From positions 93,950,707-94,014,706 of the forward strand of contig CM054116.1 of assembly GCA_028673005.1 (NCBI GenBank): a stretch of DNA of 64,000 bases. The letters run 5' to 3'. Numbering within the stretch: position 1 is the stretch's first letter; each line of letters starts with the position of its first letter. This stretch comes from Tanypteryx hageni. Its lineage: Eukaryota > Arthropoda > Insecta > Odonata > Petaluridae. The notes beneath the pieces are model-generated. The model made no database searches, was not told the DNA's origin, and was given only the letters and a program-made list of their open reading frames with translations. The translations under genes were made by a program, and so were the position numbers. Positions 28,001 to 38,221 of this stretch are shown piece by piece.

Positions 28001-31000
28001 ATATGGTAGTAGCCCTGCTTTATAGAGACGCTCGAAACATATTCATTTCATTTTGCCATTCTATACTCGCCCTACAAGCGAAATTTCTTTTGGAAATCGG
28101 TTCAGTTAAAAACTTCCTAACTCATACCTATTTGAAGAAAAATTCTAACCTTGATATTGTGGTTGCCCCGTTTAGTCGACCCGGTTGAAATATGCTGTTT
28201 TGGTTATTTATTTATATGAAGATTATATGTACCATATTGGATTTAAATTCATGCTGCCAGTTATCTATAAATACGTGTAAAAATATAATTTTACTTTTTA
28301 TTGTGGTAGCCCTGCTCTTTATCTCCGCTTTAAACGTCTTGATTTTATTATGGTATGTTGTACAAATCTTATATACAGAATTTAGTTGAAATCCATTCAG
28401 TCAATTCCTTCCAAATGCGTAATTACTGAAAAGATTTAATTTGTAAGTGTGGCACCCCTGTTTAGTTGATCCGGTCCACATACGCTATTGTGGTTTTGTA
28501 TATATGTGTACATTACAAATTTTAAATTTGGTTAAAATTGATTTGAACAGTTCAACACATACTTGTAAAGAGAATGTTTTTATTACTTGTATTGTGGCAG
28601 CCCTGATTTATATATCTACATTTAAAATATCTATTTTGTTTTTAAATGTTGCACACCTTCTTCATACTAAATTTCGTTGAAATAGGTTCTGCCAATTCCT
28701 TCCAAATTCATTATTACCGAAAAGTTTAATTTTGCAATTGTGACACCCCTGCTGAGTTGACCCGGTCCAAATATGTCATTTTGGTCATTAATTGATGTGA
28801 ATATTCTATGTACCAAATTTAGGTGAAATCGGTTAAGCCAATTCTTCCCTGATATATACGTACGGACGGACGGACATCACGAAGATAATATTGCAATGAC
28901 GAAAAGCACTAAAAACCCACCGATAATTTTCGAACAATCGCAAAAAACGGCTCGCTAGCAACTTCTGAGCGATAAAATTGAGCGTTAATGGCAAAAGATG
29001 TCGACACGTTTATCTCCGTGAAATTTCCACCTGCTTTCGCGATGATTTATGGACGAAAAAACTCACTAAAAGCGTATGAAATGGACGATTATGGATCCTA
29101 GACCTAGAGACACGTTGCTTGGTTACGCTGCTTGAATCTGGGTCGACTCCGTCCATCGGAGTTTCACTTCAGAGGCATTTCGGCGCCTAGGGGTCTCCTC
29201 TCTGTAATAGGGACTCTGGAACACCGTTCACATCACATTTCCTTGGTCATTATTCCATCGCTCTCGATTCTAAAACATCGGGTTCAACGATCTTCGAGAC
29301 GAGTTGCGTAAGAAATTCGCGTGTACCGTCGGGATCCGCGAGAGATGCTGCTTTTCCCAGCATGAGCATCATTTTTACTTTCCCCTTTCGCTTGTTTTCT
29401 TGCGAATTTTAGAATTTCGATTTGTTGTGTTTACTCACTCAAAAAAACCTCCGGGATAAAGAATGATCAAAGTAAACGACGTCAAAATAAATGCAAATCC
29501 GTTTAATTGTCTCTTAAAATTGATCTAATCAGGCCGTGACTCGTGAAAATTGATGCCTGCATTCTAACATTAACAATCGCTCCCATTTATTTGACGTGGC
29601 TTGTTTGTGAGTTTGTGTTATCCCGTTGCGTATTTCCTTGACCACGGAACGTTTTTTTAAGGTACCAGAAAAATAATTGGCGAGGATAAAAATTTCCGCG
29701 AAAAATTAATTTAAAAAAAATGTAATTGATTAAGTTTAGAAAAATTGACTCGTTATCTAATTTGCTGCTTCTCCTTTTTTCAGGCCTTGCACAGGATAGC
29801 TTCAAATGTCCAGATGACTACGGCTTTTACCCACATTCCAGCTCTTGCGACAAGTACTGGAAGTGTGACAACGGTCAGGCTGAAATCAAGACTTGCGGAA
29901 ATGGCCTTGCTTTCGACTCCTCTGACCCCAAATACCTGACTGAAAACTGTGACTACCTCCACAACGTAGAGTGCGGAGACCGCAAGAATATTGGTACGAC
30001 AGTAAAAGAAATATTAAGTTATATTTTTTTAAGCTGCTATTAACGCAAATTTATCGAAAACGTCCCCATAGAAATGGAGCGTTTTCTTAACTCCAGAAGC
30101 AAGAAATTTATCATTAAAAGTTATATCTTGTTAGATCATTGATGATTTAATCATCAATTTTAAATACTTCATTTGTCAAGTCGCTTTGGTTATATATATA
30201 TATATATATATAAATTTATGCGTACGTATTGACTTTTACAAAATTCATGTTATATTCTCCACTACGTAATCGATCTTTTTTCAGAACCTGCGGTCGGCAC
30301 AGCCCATTGTCCTCGTCTTTACGGTATCTTCGCCGATGACAAGAAATGCGACACCTTCTGGAACTGCTGGGATGGAGAGGCGAGCCGCTACCAGTGCTCC
30401 CCAGGTCTTGCTTACGACCGTGAATCCCGTGTGTGTATGTGGGCTGACCAGGTCCCAGAATGCAGAAATGATGGTATGTAATGCAAACTATCAACTGTAA
30501 AATTATTTATCATTCGTAAACAACGTAAAAATGAATCAAAGAAAAGGCCATACTGTTAATAAGTCTTCCATTTTTAAACTATTCCTTAAATATTGAAGAA
30601 GTTATTTTGCTGAGGCTATGCCATATTTGTTAATTAGGAAAGAATTCCTTTTTGGCCGCATATAACAAAAATTACTCATGAATATGAATTCTTTTCAAGT
30701 AATCCCTTTGCAATGGAGAGCCAATATATATATATATATATATATATATTTAATATACATTAATAATAAATATATGAATCATCTCACCTGTACTTTTAAG
30801 GTGTTCCATTGTTTGAATATTTCTTAATTTTAGTATGACTCAAGATCACCTTCGTATCAAATTAAAATTGCACATTAAACATTACGTTTATTACAAATTA
30901 CCAAAAGATAAATGTTAATGCTTGATATTCACTTACTAAATGTATTATTGTATTTGGCATTGTTTAACAGAGGTTGCTGGAGGATTCGCTTGCCCTGCCC

Positions 31001-34000
31001 CTGGTGAGGTTGCCAACACTGGAACTTTCTCTCGTCATGCTCACCCTGAAGACTGCCGCAAGTATTACATTTGCTTAGAAGGAGTTGCTCGTGAGTATGG
31101 TTGTCCCATTGGCACTGTCTTCAAGATTGGTGATGCTGAGGGCACTGGTAACTGTGAAGATCCCGAGGAAGTTCCCGGATGGTGAGTGTCTTGCTGTAAT
31201 TCTACGAATCTTATGCACCCTAATACCTCAATATAAAAATCATTTGTGGAAATTGTTTCTTACAAATTCTGAGCTTAAGTTTCTCTTGTGATACATTATT
31301 TTGCCAGAAATACAGTAACTAAAGTTTAAAAAAAGGAAATATTTGTCAACTAAGAATGACATCCATTTGTTTTAATATATTTTCAAAAGAAAAAGTTCCT
31401 TTATGTTTTAATTTGTTGCATGAATATTGTAATTATTGTGTTATTATAGATATATAACATCTTATGAAAATGGGGCTAAATTTAAAGAAAATCAACTTTG
31501 CATTCAAGGTTAATGAACTTGAGCCTTTTGTTTTCAAGAACTTAAATAAAATATTATGAACAATTTTATGTTTTGTAAATGTTCTCTTTCTTGCACAAGC
31601 AGTACTTTTTCTGAGTTTTTAAACAAGGCTATAATATCTTTGATTTCTTCTTTTAAATACTGTCTGTAGTTAGTGGCACTCTTTGGGTGTTGCGTAGCTA
31701 ATCTTGTTATTGTTAACTTCAACATATGAAACCATTTATGGCGAGAGTGAGCTGGTTAGACATTGACATTGATCTATTTCTAAAGAGCTGTAAATGTATT
31801 TTTCATTAAAAATAATGTGTTTTCATATTCAATTTCTCATTTTATTCTTTATTAAATTCATATATTTGAATTTCTACTGCTTACTTTAAAAAAACATTTT
31901 GTCAAAAATAAGACTAGCTACAAAGGCCTATATTGTTTCTAACTAGATTTTTCTGTTAATGAATTACTCATTAACAATTTGTTATTATTCTAATAGTATA
32001 TGATTATTTGTCATCTAATTTTTACATGACATCATTTCTTCATATGTATTTTTCTTGTTTCTTTCACTTTCATCCTATAACACTGACACAACTTTGTTCA
32101 CTCATACATTAATAACATAACTAACTCTTACATTGAATTTAACTCTTCCTTATTGAAAACTGTTCATTCTTTGGGCATTGTTTTCAAATTAACACACTTC
32201 AACTGTTAATTCAATGTTTGTCCTAAATAATTTTCAATCCCAATATTTTGCTCATGGATTTGTATCTAAAACTTGATTAAATAATGAAATATATCTATAT
32301 TGTGGGTATTATAAATAACCCATATAAATAATATTTATTCACATGAATATTCATGTATTTAACATCTGGAACTCCCTATTAACAAAATAAAACTTAATCG
32401 GTTAATCTAACATTGGTATAAAATATTAAATGTTTTTCTGGTATTTCTTTGACACACTGTCCCTTCACTTTTTCAAATTATTATTTCTTCACTTTTCTTT
32501 GAAACTTAAATCATACAATCCCTTAAAATGATGTTTATCTGCAAACTTTTCAAAACATATTCATTAAAAAACAAATATAACTCATAATATGATGTGTCAT
32601 ACATCATAACAACTCATCATACCATATGGGAATTATACTAATCCTGTTGAAACTTGATTCAACATACAAAATCAATCATTATACAAACGCTAAAACTGTG
32701 TGTCCCCATCATGCTGACCAAAAACAGCGAGGACTACTATGGCGACCTGGATCTGAAGACCATCCGTAAGAGTGAACTTCTTGCTGGGCTCCAAGGAAAC
32801 AACAGCCCACCCAGGAACATTCCCGCACCAAAGAACAGCAAGCCTCGTCCAGCACCTCCAGCTCAATCTCGTTCCTCTTCTGGTCCTGCACCCTCATCTG
32901 CCATAGCTTCCCGCCCTGCTCCCCCTAAGAATCCCGATTTTGATGATGCTGCCTAAGTTTCATAATTGAAAATACCATGACCTACAGGTCACACTGTCGA
33001 TAAACCAAGATCTTTTCGATGTCCTTAACCCAGTGTCTGTCCTAAATGCCTCTAGCATCCATACAAGGAAGCCTCTTGCTAAGGAAGAAGCCCATTAAAT
33101 GAAAATACCACACAATATATTCACCGTTTATTGATGCAGAATTTGTTAATGCATTGGGAACTTCTGATAGCAGTGTTGGCAGTACCCTTTTCTGATTTGA
33201 ACTTGTGGCAGAGGCTGCTCATTTGGTCATGGACCCTTTACGGAGTAGTGCGAGTGATTAAATTTTTTGACAAAAATAATCATATTCCACATTAAATCAC
33301 GACTCTGAATTTCAACACCATGTTGTTGTATAAAGTAACAGATGGACTTTTAAAAAAATTTCTCATTTCCTATTTCAATTCTCAGAGTAAATTTGAGTTC
33401 ATGAGTCGCTCTCTATCTTTATCAATGGAGTATTAGAATCTTGCTCACATAAAAAATTCCTTTTTAAATATTTGTTTTTGTAAAGATTCTTGTGCTATAG
33501 TATGAAAATGTTTTTATGCATTGAGAAGCATTTGAAGAATATTTTGGTGTTAATTATAAAATTGTTGAAACCTATTCGATATCTTCAAAATTTACTTTAG
33601 GAGATCATTTTAATTGTCATGCTTCTCCAACATTGTTGAATTTCATTCCATGGCCAAGATTCTAAAAATGGAAAATAGTTAAAATTAATCAAAAACTCCA
33701 AAAAAATAAATCAGTCTGTGCAGCTGTTGTTGAACTGCGATAGTGTATAAAGGAAGGATATGCATGATGTTTGATGCAGATCCCATAATTTAAAAAATAT
33801 CCATGTTCACTCTTTTTGGAGTTGAAGAGAAAAATGTAAACATATACCATCAGTCATCAGATTCATACAAAATATATATATAATAAAAAAGTTTGGTGTT
33901 ATTTTAATCTTAATTAATGTACGAGATGGAAGATTGGAACATTTCCTTATCCTCAACCCCACACATGAATGTTATCACTCTACAAACACTCGAATTCATG

Positions 34001-34473
34001 CACTATAAATGATTCCTGAGGTATGTTGATTTTTCCACACTTATATTTTCTAATTTCTCAATAATTTTAAACTGATCAAATGGCATAAAGTAATTCATAT
34101 GGTTCTTTTCAATGTTCCTAATTTTCTTTTAATTAACACTGATTGGGTTTATACTTAAGTATGTGTAAAATAATGGTTACTCCTTCATTTTTCCTATCCT
34201 TGTCTTTGTTGTACAAAGAGAAACTTTTCTACTAATCAACAACTCTTGTTGTCTTAAGCACATTCTAGTCTTTTTCATTTGTATATTTGTGAAACAATTT
34301 AAACATTGGGCCCCATTTATAAATGATGGAATTTTGCATGTCTTGATAACTTTTGATTGTTTAATGTCTCACTCTTTGGTTTTTCGATGCTTGACCCCTG
34401 TTTAATTCACAGCGAGGACTATTATGGAGATCTTGATGTGAAAAAGCTTGCAAAATTGGGACTAAGGAAATAA
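10008..34473 (+). CDS. Gasp: Gasp / obstructor-C: secreted protein with three chitin-binding (peritrophin-A) domains; six coding exons, two isoforms
   Basis: Coding joins: 10008-10059, 29784-29993, 30285-30473, 30971-31181, then either 32728-32956 (isoform a, 296 aa) or 34413-34473 (isoform b, 240 aa). All introns are GT-AG and the reading frame is continuous. Residues 1-20 form a signal peptide. Three ChtBD2/CBM14 domains follow at about residues 26-81, 96-147 and 158-221, each with six cysteines in the family spacing (first domain C-x12-C-x5-C-x9-C-x17-C-x7-C) and aromatic pairs before the third cysteine (YW, FW, YY). Stretches such as CDKYWKCDNG, CMWADQVPEC and HAHPEDCRKYYICLEGVARE are near-invariant in insect Gasp. 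From family knowledge, Gasp is an extracellular chitin-binding protein of trachea and cuticle; in Drosophila it is the tracheal lumen antigen of antibody 2A12. It could only be confused with another obstructor paralogue, which these signature stretches argue against. Confidence 0.97.
12757..12765 (+). promoter_or_regulatory. TATA-like motif inside intron 1
   Basis: TATATAAAT at the start of the CpG-rich block, followed about 30 bases on by C/T-rich sequence. It could mark an internal promoter, but no downstream coding first exon was found. Confidence 0.15.
19977..20234. mobile_element. hAT-like MITE, 258 bp, with perfect 8-bp target duplication
   Basis: The left end is CAGTGGTGGATCAAGGGG; the right end as reverse complement is CAGCGGCGCATCCAGAAAAT. 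Subterminal regions are G- or C-rich. The flanking 8-mers are identical: GATTGGCG at 19969-19976 and 20235-20242. The end motif CAGTGGTGGATC is classic for hAT. No coding capacity, so it would have been moved by an autonomous hAT elsewhere. Confidence 0.85.
27932..28910. mobile_element. TIR element made of three tandem ~290 bp units
   Basis: A perfect 14-bp inverted repeat, AGTGCTTTTCGTCA at 27932-27945 and its complement at 28897-28910, bounds the element. Inside, the phrase 'TGTGGTAGCCCTG' recurs at about 28003, 28296 and 28587 and 'CCC-TTTAG-TGACCCGGT' at about 28160, 28447 and 28740, a period of about 290 bp. A GGAC repeat (about 28863-28876) lies just inside the right end. No protein is encoded. 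No target duplication could be fixed. Confidence 0.65.
29784..29993 (+). CDS. Gasp: Gasp exon 2, chitin-binding domain 1
   Basis: The acceptor is a T-run followed by CAG at 29781-29783; the donor is ATTG|GTACGA. Both ends are phase 1, 210 nt. It codes residues 18-88, containing the whole first ChtBD2 domain with cysteines 26, 39, 45, 55, 73 and 81, and the conserved stretch KYLTENCDYLHNVECGDR. Confidence 0.96.
30190..30212. repeat. (TA)n microsatellite in Gasp intron 2
   Basis: About 11 TA dinucleotides. Confidence 0.9.
30285..30473 (+). CDS. Gasp: Gasp exon 3, chitin-binding domain 2
   Basis: The acceptor is TTTTTTCAG ending at 30284; the donor is GATG|GTATGT. It is 189 nt, phase 1 at both ends, and codes residues 88-151 with cysteines 96, 109, 115, 125, 138 and 147. 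One domain per symmetric phase-1 exon fits the modular origin of this family. The intron before it (29994-30284) is 291 bp, includes a (TA)n tract and carries no other signal I see. Confidence 0.96.
30724..30749. repeat. (TA)n microsatellite in Gasp intron 3
   Basis: About 13 TA dinucleotides. Confidence 0.9.
30971..31181 (+). CDS. Gasp: Gasp exon 4, most of chitin-binding domain 3
   Basis: The acceptor is TTTAACAG ending at 30970; the donor is GGATG|GTGAGT, phase 2. It codes residues 151-220 and two bases (TG) of codon 221. The sixth cysteine of domain 3 is completed only when the downstream exon supplies a C. Both alternative last exons begin with C and so keep the disulfide. The intron upstream (30474-30970, 497 bp) contains a (TA)n tract. 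Confidence 0.96.
31182..32727 (+). other. Gasp intron 4 (to exon 5a)
   Basis: AT-rich intron with no recognisable gene or repeat. For isoform b the intron runs on to 34412 (3.2 kb in total) and skips exon 5a with its 3'UTR. Confidence 0.85.
32728..32956 (+). CDS. Gasp: Gasp alternative last exon 5a (long Pro/Ser/Ala-rich tail)
   Basis: The acceptor is AAAACAG ending at 32727; the stop TAA is 32954-32956. After completing Cys221 it codes 75 residues: EDYYGDLDLKTIRKSELLAG, then a low-complexity tail rich in Pro, Ser and Ala that ends acidic (DFDDAA). The first part matches the conserved Gasp C-terminus; the tail is expected to vary between species. Candidate polyadenylation signals are ATTAAA at 33094-33099 and AATAAA at 33705-33710 and 33882-33887. 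Confidence 0.95.
32957..34412 (+). other. 3'UTR of Gasp isoform a / intron of isoform b
   Basis: AT-rich non-coding sequence between the two alternative last exons. It includes the likely isoform-a 3'UTR up to one of the polyadenylation signals. No ORF or repeat recognised. Confidence 0.7.
34413..34473 (+). CDS. Gasp: Gasp alternative last exon 5b (short basic tail)
   Basis: The acceptor is TTTAATTCACAG ending at 34412; the stop is TAA at 34471-34473. Spliced to exon 4 in the same phase it completes Cys221 and codes EDYYGDLDVKKLAKLGLRK, 19 residues. The first eight match exon 5a, but codon third positions differ (TATTATGGAGAT against TACTATGGCGAC), so this is an old exon duplication under protein-level constraint. 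From memory of the family, Tribolium CPAP3-C5 has two splice forms of this kind. The 3'UTR has AATAAA at 34891-34896. The exon is too short for usual ORF scans. Confidence 0.9.
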
Positions 34474-35336
34474 ATCTTTGATTCACCTGAAAATGAACAA
34501 GCATCTACAAGAGCCCATTACATCATACCAGCAAAACTAAAATGCAGTATTCGTCCTGATTACTGTTTCACCTTGCAAGACTTGTAATATGGTTAAGTTT
34601 TTATTGTTGAAGCCAAATTATAAATGCAAATGTTTATTTATGAAGCCAGAATTGTTTACAGTTGTATGTTGCATAACAATTTGTTGGATATGGATTTTTC
34701 TTTCACTTTGCATTAAAAGTTTGAAAGAGCCAAATTGAAGTGCTATATGAATCAAATTAGCTTTTAATTAATTGAAAAGTCAGTGGAGGAATATATATTT
34801 TAACACATTATTTGTGTTCAAGTGGTTTGTGACATCATTTTTGTGCAGAAATTGAGTTGATGAGGAGAATGATAATGTCTGTGTTTTGTAAATAAAATGT
34901 CTATCAAATATTTAAAAATTTCATTTACAAATACCCAGCCATTAACACCCTTAAATAAAAAAACAATTCTTCAAATGGAAATTGCCTGTAATACAAAATA
35001 AGTAATATGAGATTTCTTGATGTGTTTTGAATTAGCCTCATCAAGTGTTCATCTGTGACTGTGGTGATGTTTTCAGTTTACGAAAGAGATTTTTAGAGAG
35101 GGAAAAAATATAATAAATAACAATAAATCAAAATTAGAGTTTCCAGACTTATCATGTATATGGGGCTGTCTTGCATTTCATTGGCTTGCCTTATTTTCCC
35201 AATTAGGTCTGCATACTCTAAATTTCAGATTTCCCTTCAAAATGTTTTGGGTACTCCCTTGAGTGATATCTAAGGTGACGAGATGTCCTCTTTTTGAAGA
35301 TTGTCCTCTACAAAAATAATGTCCTCTTTTCACTTT
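34474..35336 (+). other. 3'UTR of Gasp isoform b and downstream flank
   Basis: Non-coding and AT-rich. The polyadenylation signal AATAAA at 34891-34896 predicts transcript end near 34915. From about 35270 a short run repeats 'tgtcctct' phrases just before the first hairpin-repeat copy. Confidence 0.6.
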
Positions 35337-35968
35337 ACTTTCTCCATATACGAAGTATAGAGAAAGTATTGTTTTCATGAAAAAAATTGAACTCGAGATT
35401 TCAATGGAAATACATGTTTTAAGGTTCCCTGAACATCTTCTGACTAGTTTCGCGAAGATGTCTGTGTGTCTGTCGGTCAGTCTGTATGTGATAGATTTTT
35501 GTGGGCGCTCTAACTCAAAAACTATTAAACAGATCAACGCAAAATTTTATATTTAACATTTTTATAAAGGTTAGAAGATCTGATTAGTTTTTGGTAAAAA
35601 TCGGTCGACCAGAACTGGGTGTTTACTCTTGTCACTTATTCGTTATTTTGAAATATTTGGTTTAATATTTGATAAATGTAACAATGTACTAAAATAAAAG
35701 TTGTAGAAAATGTAATTTTCTACAACCTTTGTTTGATACATTTTTCCATATAATGCATTGTTTAAGAGATATCTTATATTTTTAGCTGCCACCACCACGC
35801 CACCTACTGAAGACTATTGTTAACAATTGACGCTTAGTTACGTCTTAGTAATGCTCCTTTTTCTTTTCTTAATTGTCAACCGGAAGTAAATATTGACAAT
35901 GATCCCAGAGCTAACAACATGCAATTTGCCATATAAATATGAAGAAAGTCATGTGTTGCCCACATCAG
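35337..35968 (+). repeat. Hairpin-ended repeat family, copy 1
   Basis: The copy begins with a hairpin (35337-35367: ACTTTCTC ... GAGAAAGT around ATAC-GAA-GTAT), has a TCTG/GTCT-rich stretch, a perfect internal palindrome at 35700-35726 (GTTGTAGAAAAT, spacer GTA, complement), a GCTGCCACCACCACGCCACC block, and ends near AAAGTCATGTG...CACATCAG. The same order is seen at 57364-58052 and, reversed, at 61292-61987. No ORF is conserved, so it is non-autonomous; the class is not certain. Confidence 0.8.
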
Positions 35969-35969
35969 T

Positions 35970-36780
35970 TTATTTAATTCTGACAACGAATATTTAAGTA
36001 TTCAACAGACAAAAACTTGCTACCATCAGTCTGGTGTGTAAGTCACAAAAGTAAATTGATACTTTTTTGATTTATTCTGTTCTGATATACAGGCAGCATC
36101 TGTTTAACAGAGGTTATGTTTTCAAAAATGTGTATGTTAAGTGTATGCACATTATGCATTTGGCAATTTACAATATATGTATATTCATGTTATAAATGTA
36201 GATGCATCCTGTACAAGTCCATGAATTTTTTATCCAAAATTTAGCTGGAATATTATACTGCAATTATAAAATAACAAACATTAAATGTAAATGATAAATT
36301 AAAGCATAGAAATATCATAAAAATTAATAAATACAGATTTAAAAAATAATTTCTTGTATAAAATCGTATTTTTCAGTTACTTGCTATAGTTTGTTGAATT
36401 GTTATATAGGAGAAGAAAATATATTGGCAGGAGAAAAGGGGACTATTATCAGAAAATTTGAAAGTTTCTGGAGGTTTTGGTGGTTATTTGGGAGTTGTTC
36501 AAGGAGACGCCATTTTTGTATATGTATTCTATCACCCATTATTATTAAAAATTTCACTCAAATTGTTAAAAATTTAAAAGCATAAACAAAATCCAAGATG
36601 TCAAATTGATCTACCATACATTGCATGGGAACATTGTACATTTGGTGGAAAGCCAAACAGTATAGTCTGCCTGAGTACAAAGTATATATCACCGGGCAGT
36701 ATGTATGCACATACGTTATCATTATAAAACATATGTAATGGCAGATGTACGTCAATCAGATGTACATTAAGCAGAGGTTG
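35970..36780. other. AT-rich DNA, nothing recognised
   Basis: No gene, RNA or repeat identified. Confidence 0.5.
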
Positions 36781-36788
36781 CCTGTATT

Positions 36789-36884
36789 TGGTGCTTCTAC
36801 CATCCCAAATAAAAACACTGCCCAAGTAAGAGAACTGTTCTACTTGTTCCAATTTTTCCCCATCCACTTTTACATTTACCCTCG
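36789..36884 (-). pseudogene. Non-LTR retrotransposon fragment (reverse transcriptase C-terminal region)
   Basis: The minus strand reads VDGEKLEQVEQFSYLGSVF followed by IWDGR. This matches the 'vngeplEqVeeFkYLGsvi..dG' motif that follows the catalytic part of many LINE reverse transcriptases. It is a short remnant with no adjoining RT core. Confidence 0.65.
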
Positions 36885-37072
36885 ATCAGGGCAGTGCTTA
36901 CCATGAGTGCAATGTGTGCACTGCACATTTTAAAGTAGCATTTTCATTTAAAAAGGTTATCTTGGGAACCACAAACAGTAAGGTCTCCAACTTCCACAGA
37001 ATTATATTTACACCAGTGTTTTTGCAATACATTTATTCATCTATTTTTATTTATAATTTTTGTCCATTAGAT

Positions 37073-37480
37073 CAGTGTCTCTCAAATGGTGGGTCATGAC
37101 CCCCTTAAGGGGTAACGGGAGAATAATTTTAGGAGGGTCGCAGGCACTCTTTGCTAAAGCACATGATTTTATTCTGCATAAAGAGCTCTGCAGGTTTTAA
37201 TTTATCGACATGTCTTGTTAAAACAAAGAAAATTCTGTAGCTTATCAACATAAAAAACTTTTTAACAAATGAATTACTTTTATGTAAGAAAAACAAAACA
37301 TTATATCTCAGTAGTGATTGGTATTTCAAAAATTAAACTATACATTACACTTTGTCTTAATGATTATAATACACATATGTTGTTGTAAATAAAAATTTTT
37401 AGTTCTAACCTAGTATTATATAGCATAAAATAAAAACAACCAGATGGAGGGGTCACATGATGAACCTGCCTGAGATTGTG
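37073..37480. mobile_element. hAT-like MITE, 408 bp, perfect 8-bp target duplication
   Basis: The left end is CAGTGTCTCTCAAATGGTGG and leads into GTCATGACCC; the right end as reverse complement is CACAATCTCAGGCAGGTTCA and leads into TGTGACCC. The flanking 8-mers are identical: CATTAGAT at 37065-37072 and 37481-37488. The 'CTCTCAAATGGTGGGTC' style end is typical for hAT elements. It codes nothing recognisable. Confidence 0.85.
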
Positions 37481-37801
37481 CATTAGATCCATTTACGGAT
37501 AATAGGACATGACAGGAAATAGATGCATGAACACAGAAAATAGAGTTTAAAAAAATACAATAAAAAAATTGAGAATACAATTAAAAAAACACAATATTAA
37601 GAAAATACGGCTGAGTATAATATCATTAAATTTACAAATTATCAGAATTATATTAAATTTATAATACAGTGCAACTATGTGAGAAACCTGGATTCAGGTT
37701 TACATATTATTTACATTATCATCAAGGAACTCATTAATGTTATATTTAATATGCTCTCTGCATCAGAAACTTTTTAATCTTTAGTACAAAACTATGGAGG
37801 A

Positions 37802-38213
37802 CAGGGCCGTGCAAATGGGGGGTGCATTGGATGCGCCGCAACATGACCCCCGATCTAGCGGGTCCCAATCGGGGAAGCATAGAATTTGAAATGTTTAAAA
37901 AAATTGTTTATTTTGACTATTATCAAAATATAATAATATTAAAATACATAAAACATATTTGTGTAAATTCCCTCTGAGTGTCAAGTTGATGATAACATTT
38001 AATAATATCTATTATAGGTGATTGTTTTGTTTTGACTCTTTATCAAAACATAACAATATTATAATAATTATATTTTAATAATATTAAAATAATTGTAATA
38101 ATTAACACTTCATAAATAAATGCTCCACTTAATATTTTTTGTCTCAACATAAATAAACAAGGCCCCTTAACCACTTTTGCATCCGGGCCCCCAAGTACCT
38201 TTGCACAGCCCTG
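37802..38213. mobile_element. hAT-like MITE, 412 bp, near-perfect target duplication
   Basis: The ends are CAGGGCCGTGCAAATGGGGG and, as reverse complement, CAGGGCTGTGCAAAGGTACT followed by TGGGGG. The flanking 8-mers ATGGAGGA (37794-37801) and ATGGAGGG (38214-38221) match in 7 of 8 positions. It lies 320 bp from the preceding hAT MITE. There is no transposase. Confidence 0.85.
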
Positions 38214-38221
38214 ATGGAGGG

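Larger units (their letters stand above)
10060..29783 (+). other. Gasp intron 1 (19.7 kb)
   Basis: It splits the signal peptide codon for Gly18 (phase 1). The first 2.5 kb is AT-rich. From about 12.6 to 26.9 kb the DNA is markedly richer in GC and CpG, with C/T runs (15.1-15.2, 19.43-19.50, 21.76-21.95, 23.68-23.74, 24.29-24.50 kb) and A/G runs (18.08, 22.85-22.99, 25.96-26.03 kb). No coding exon is supported inside. Expected content is enhancers and possibly alternative promoters. Confidence 0.85.
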
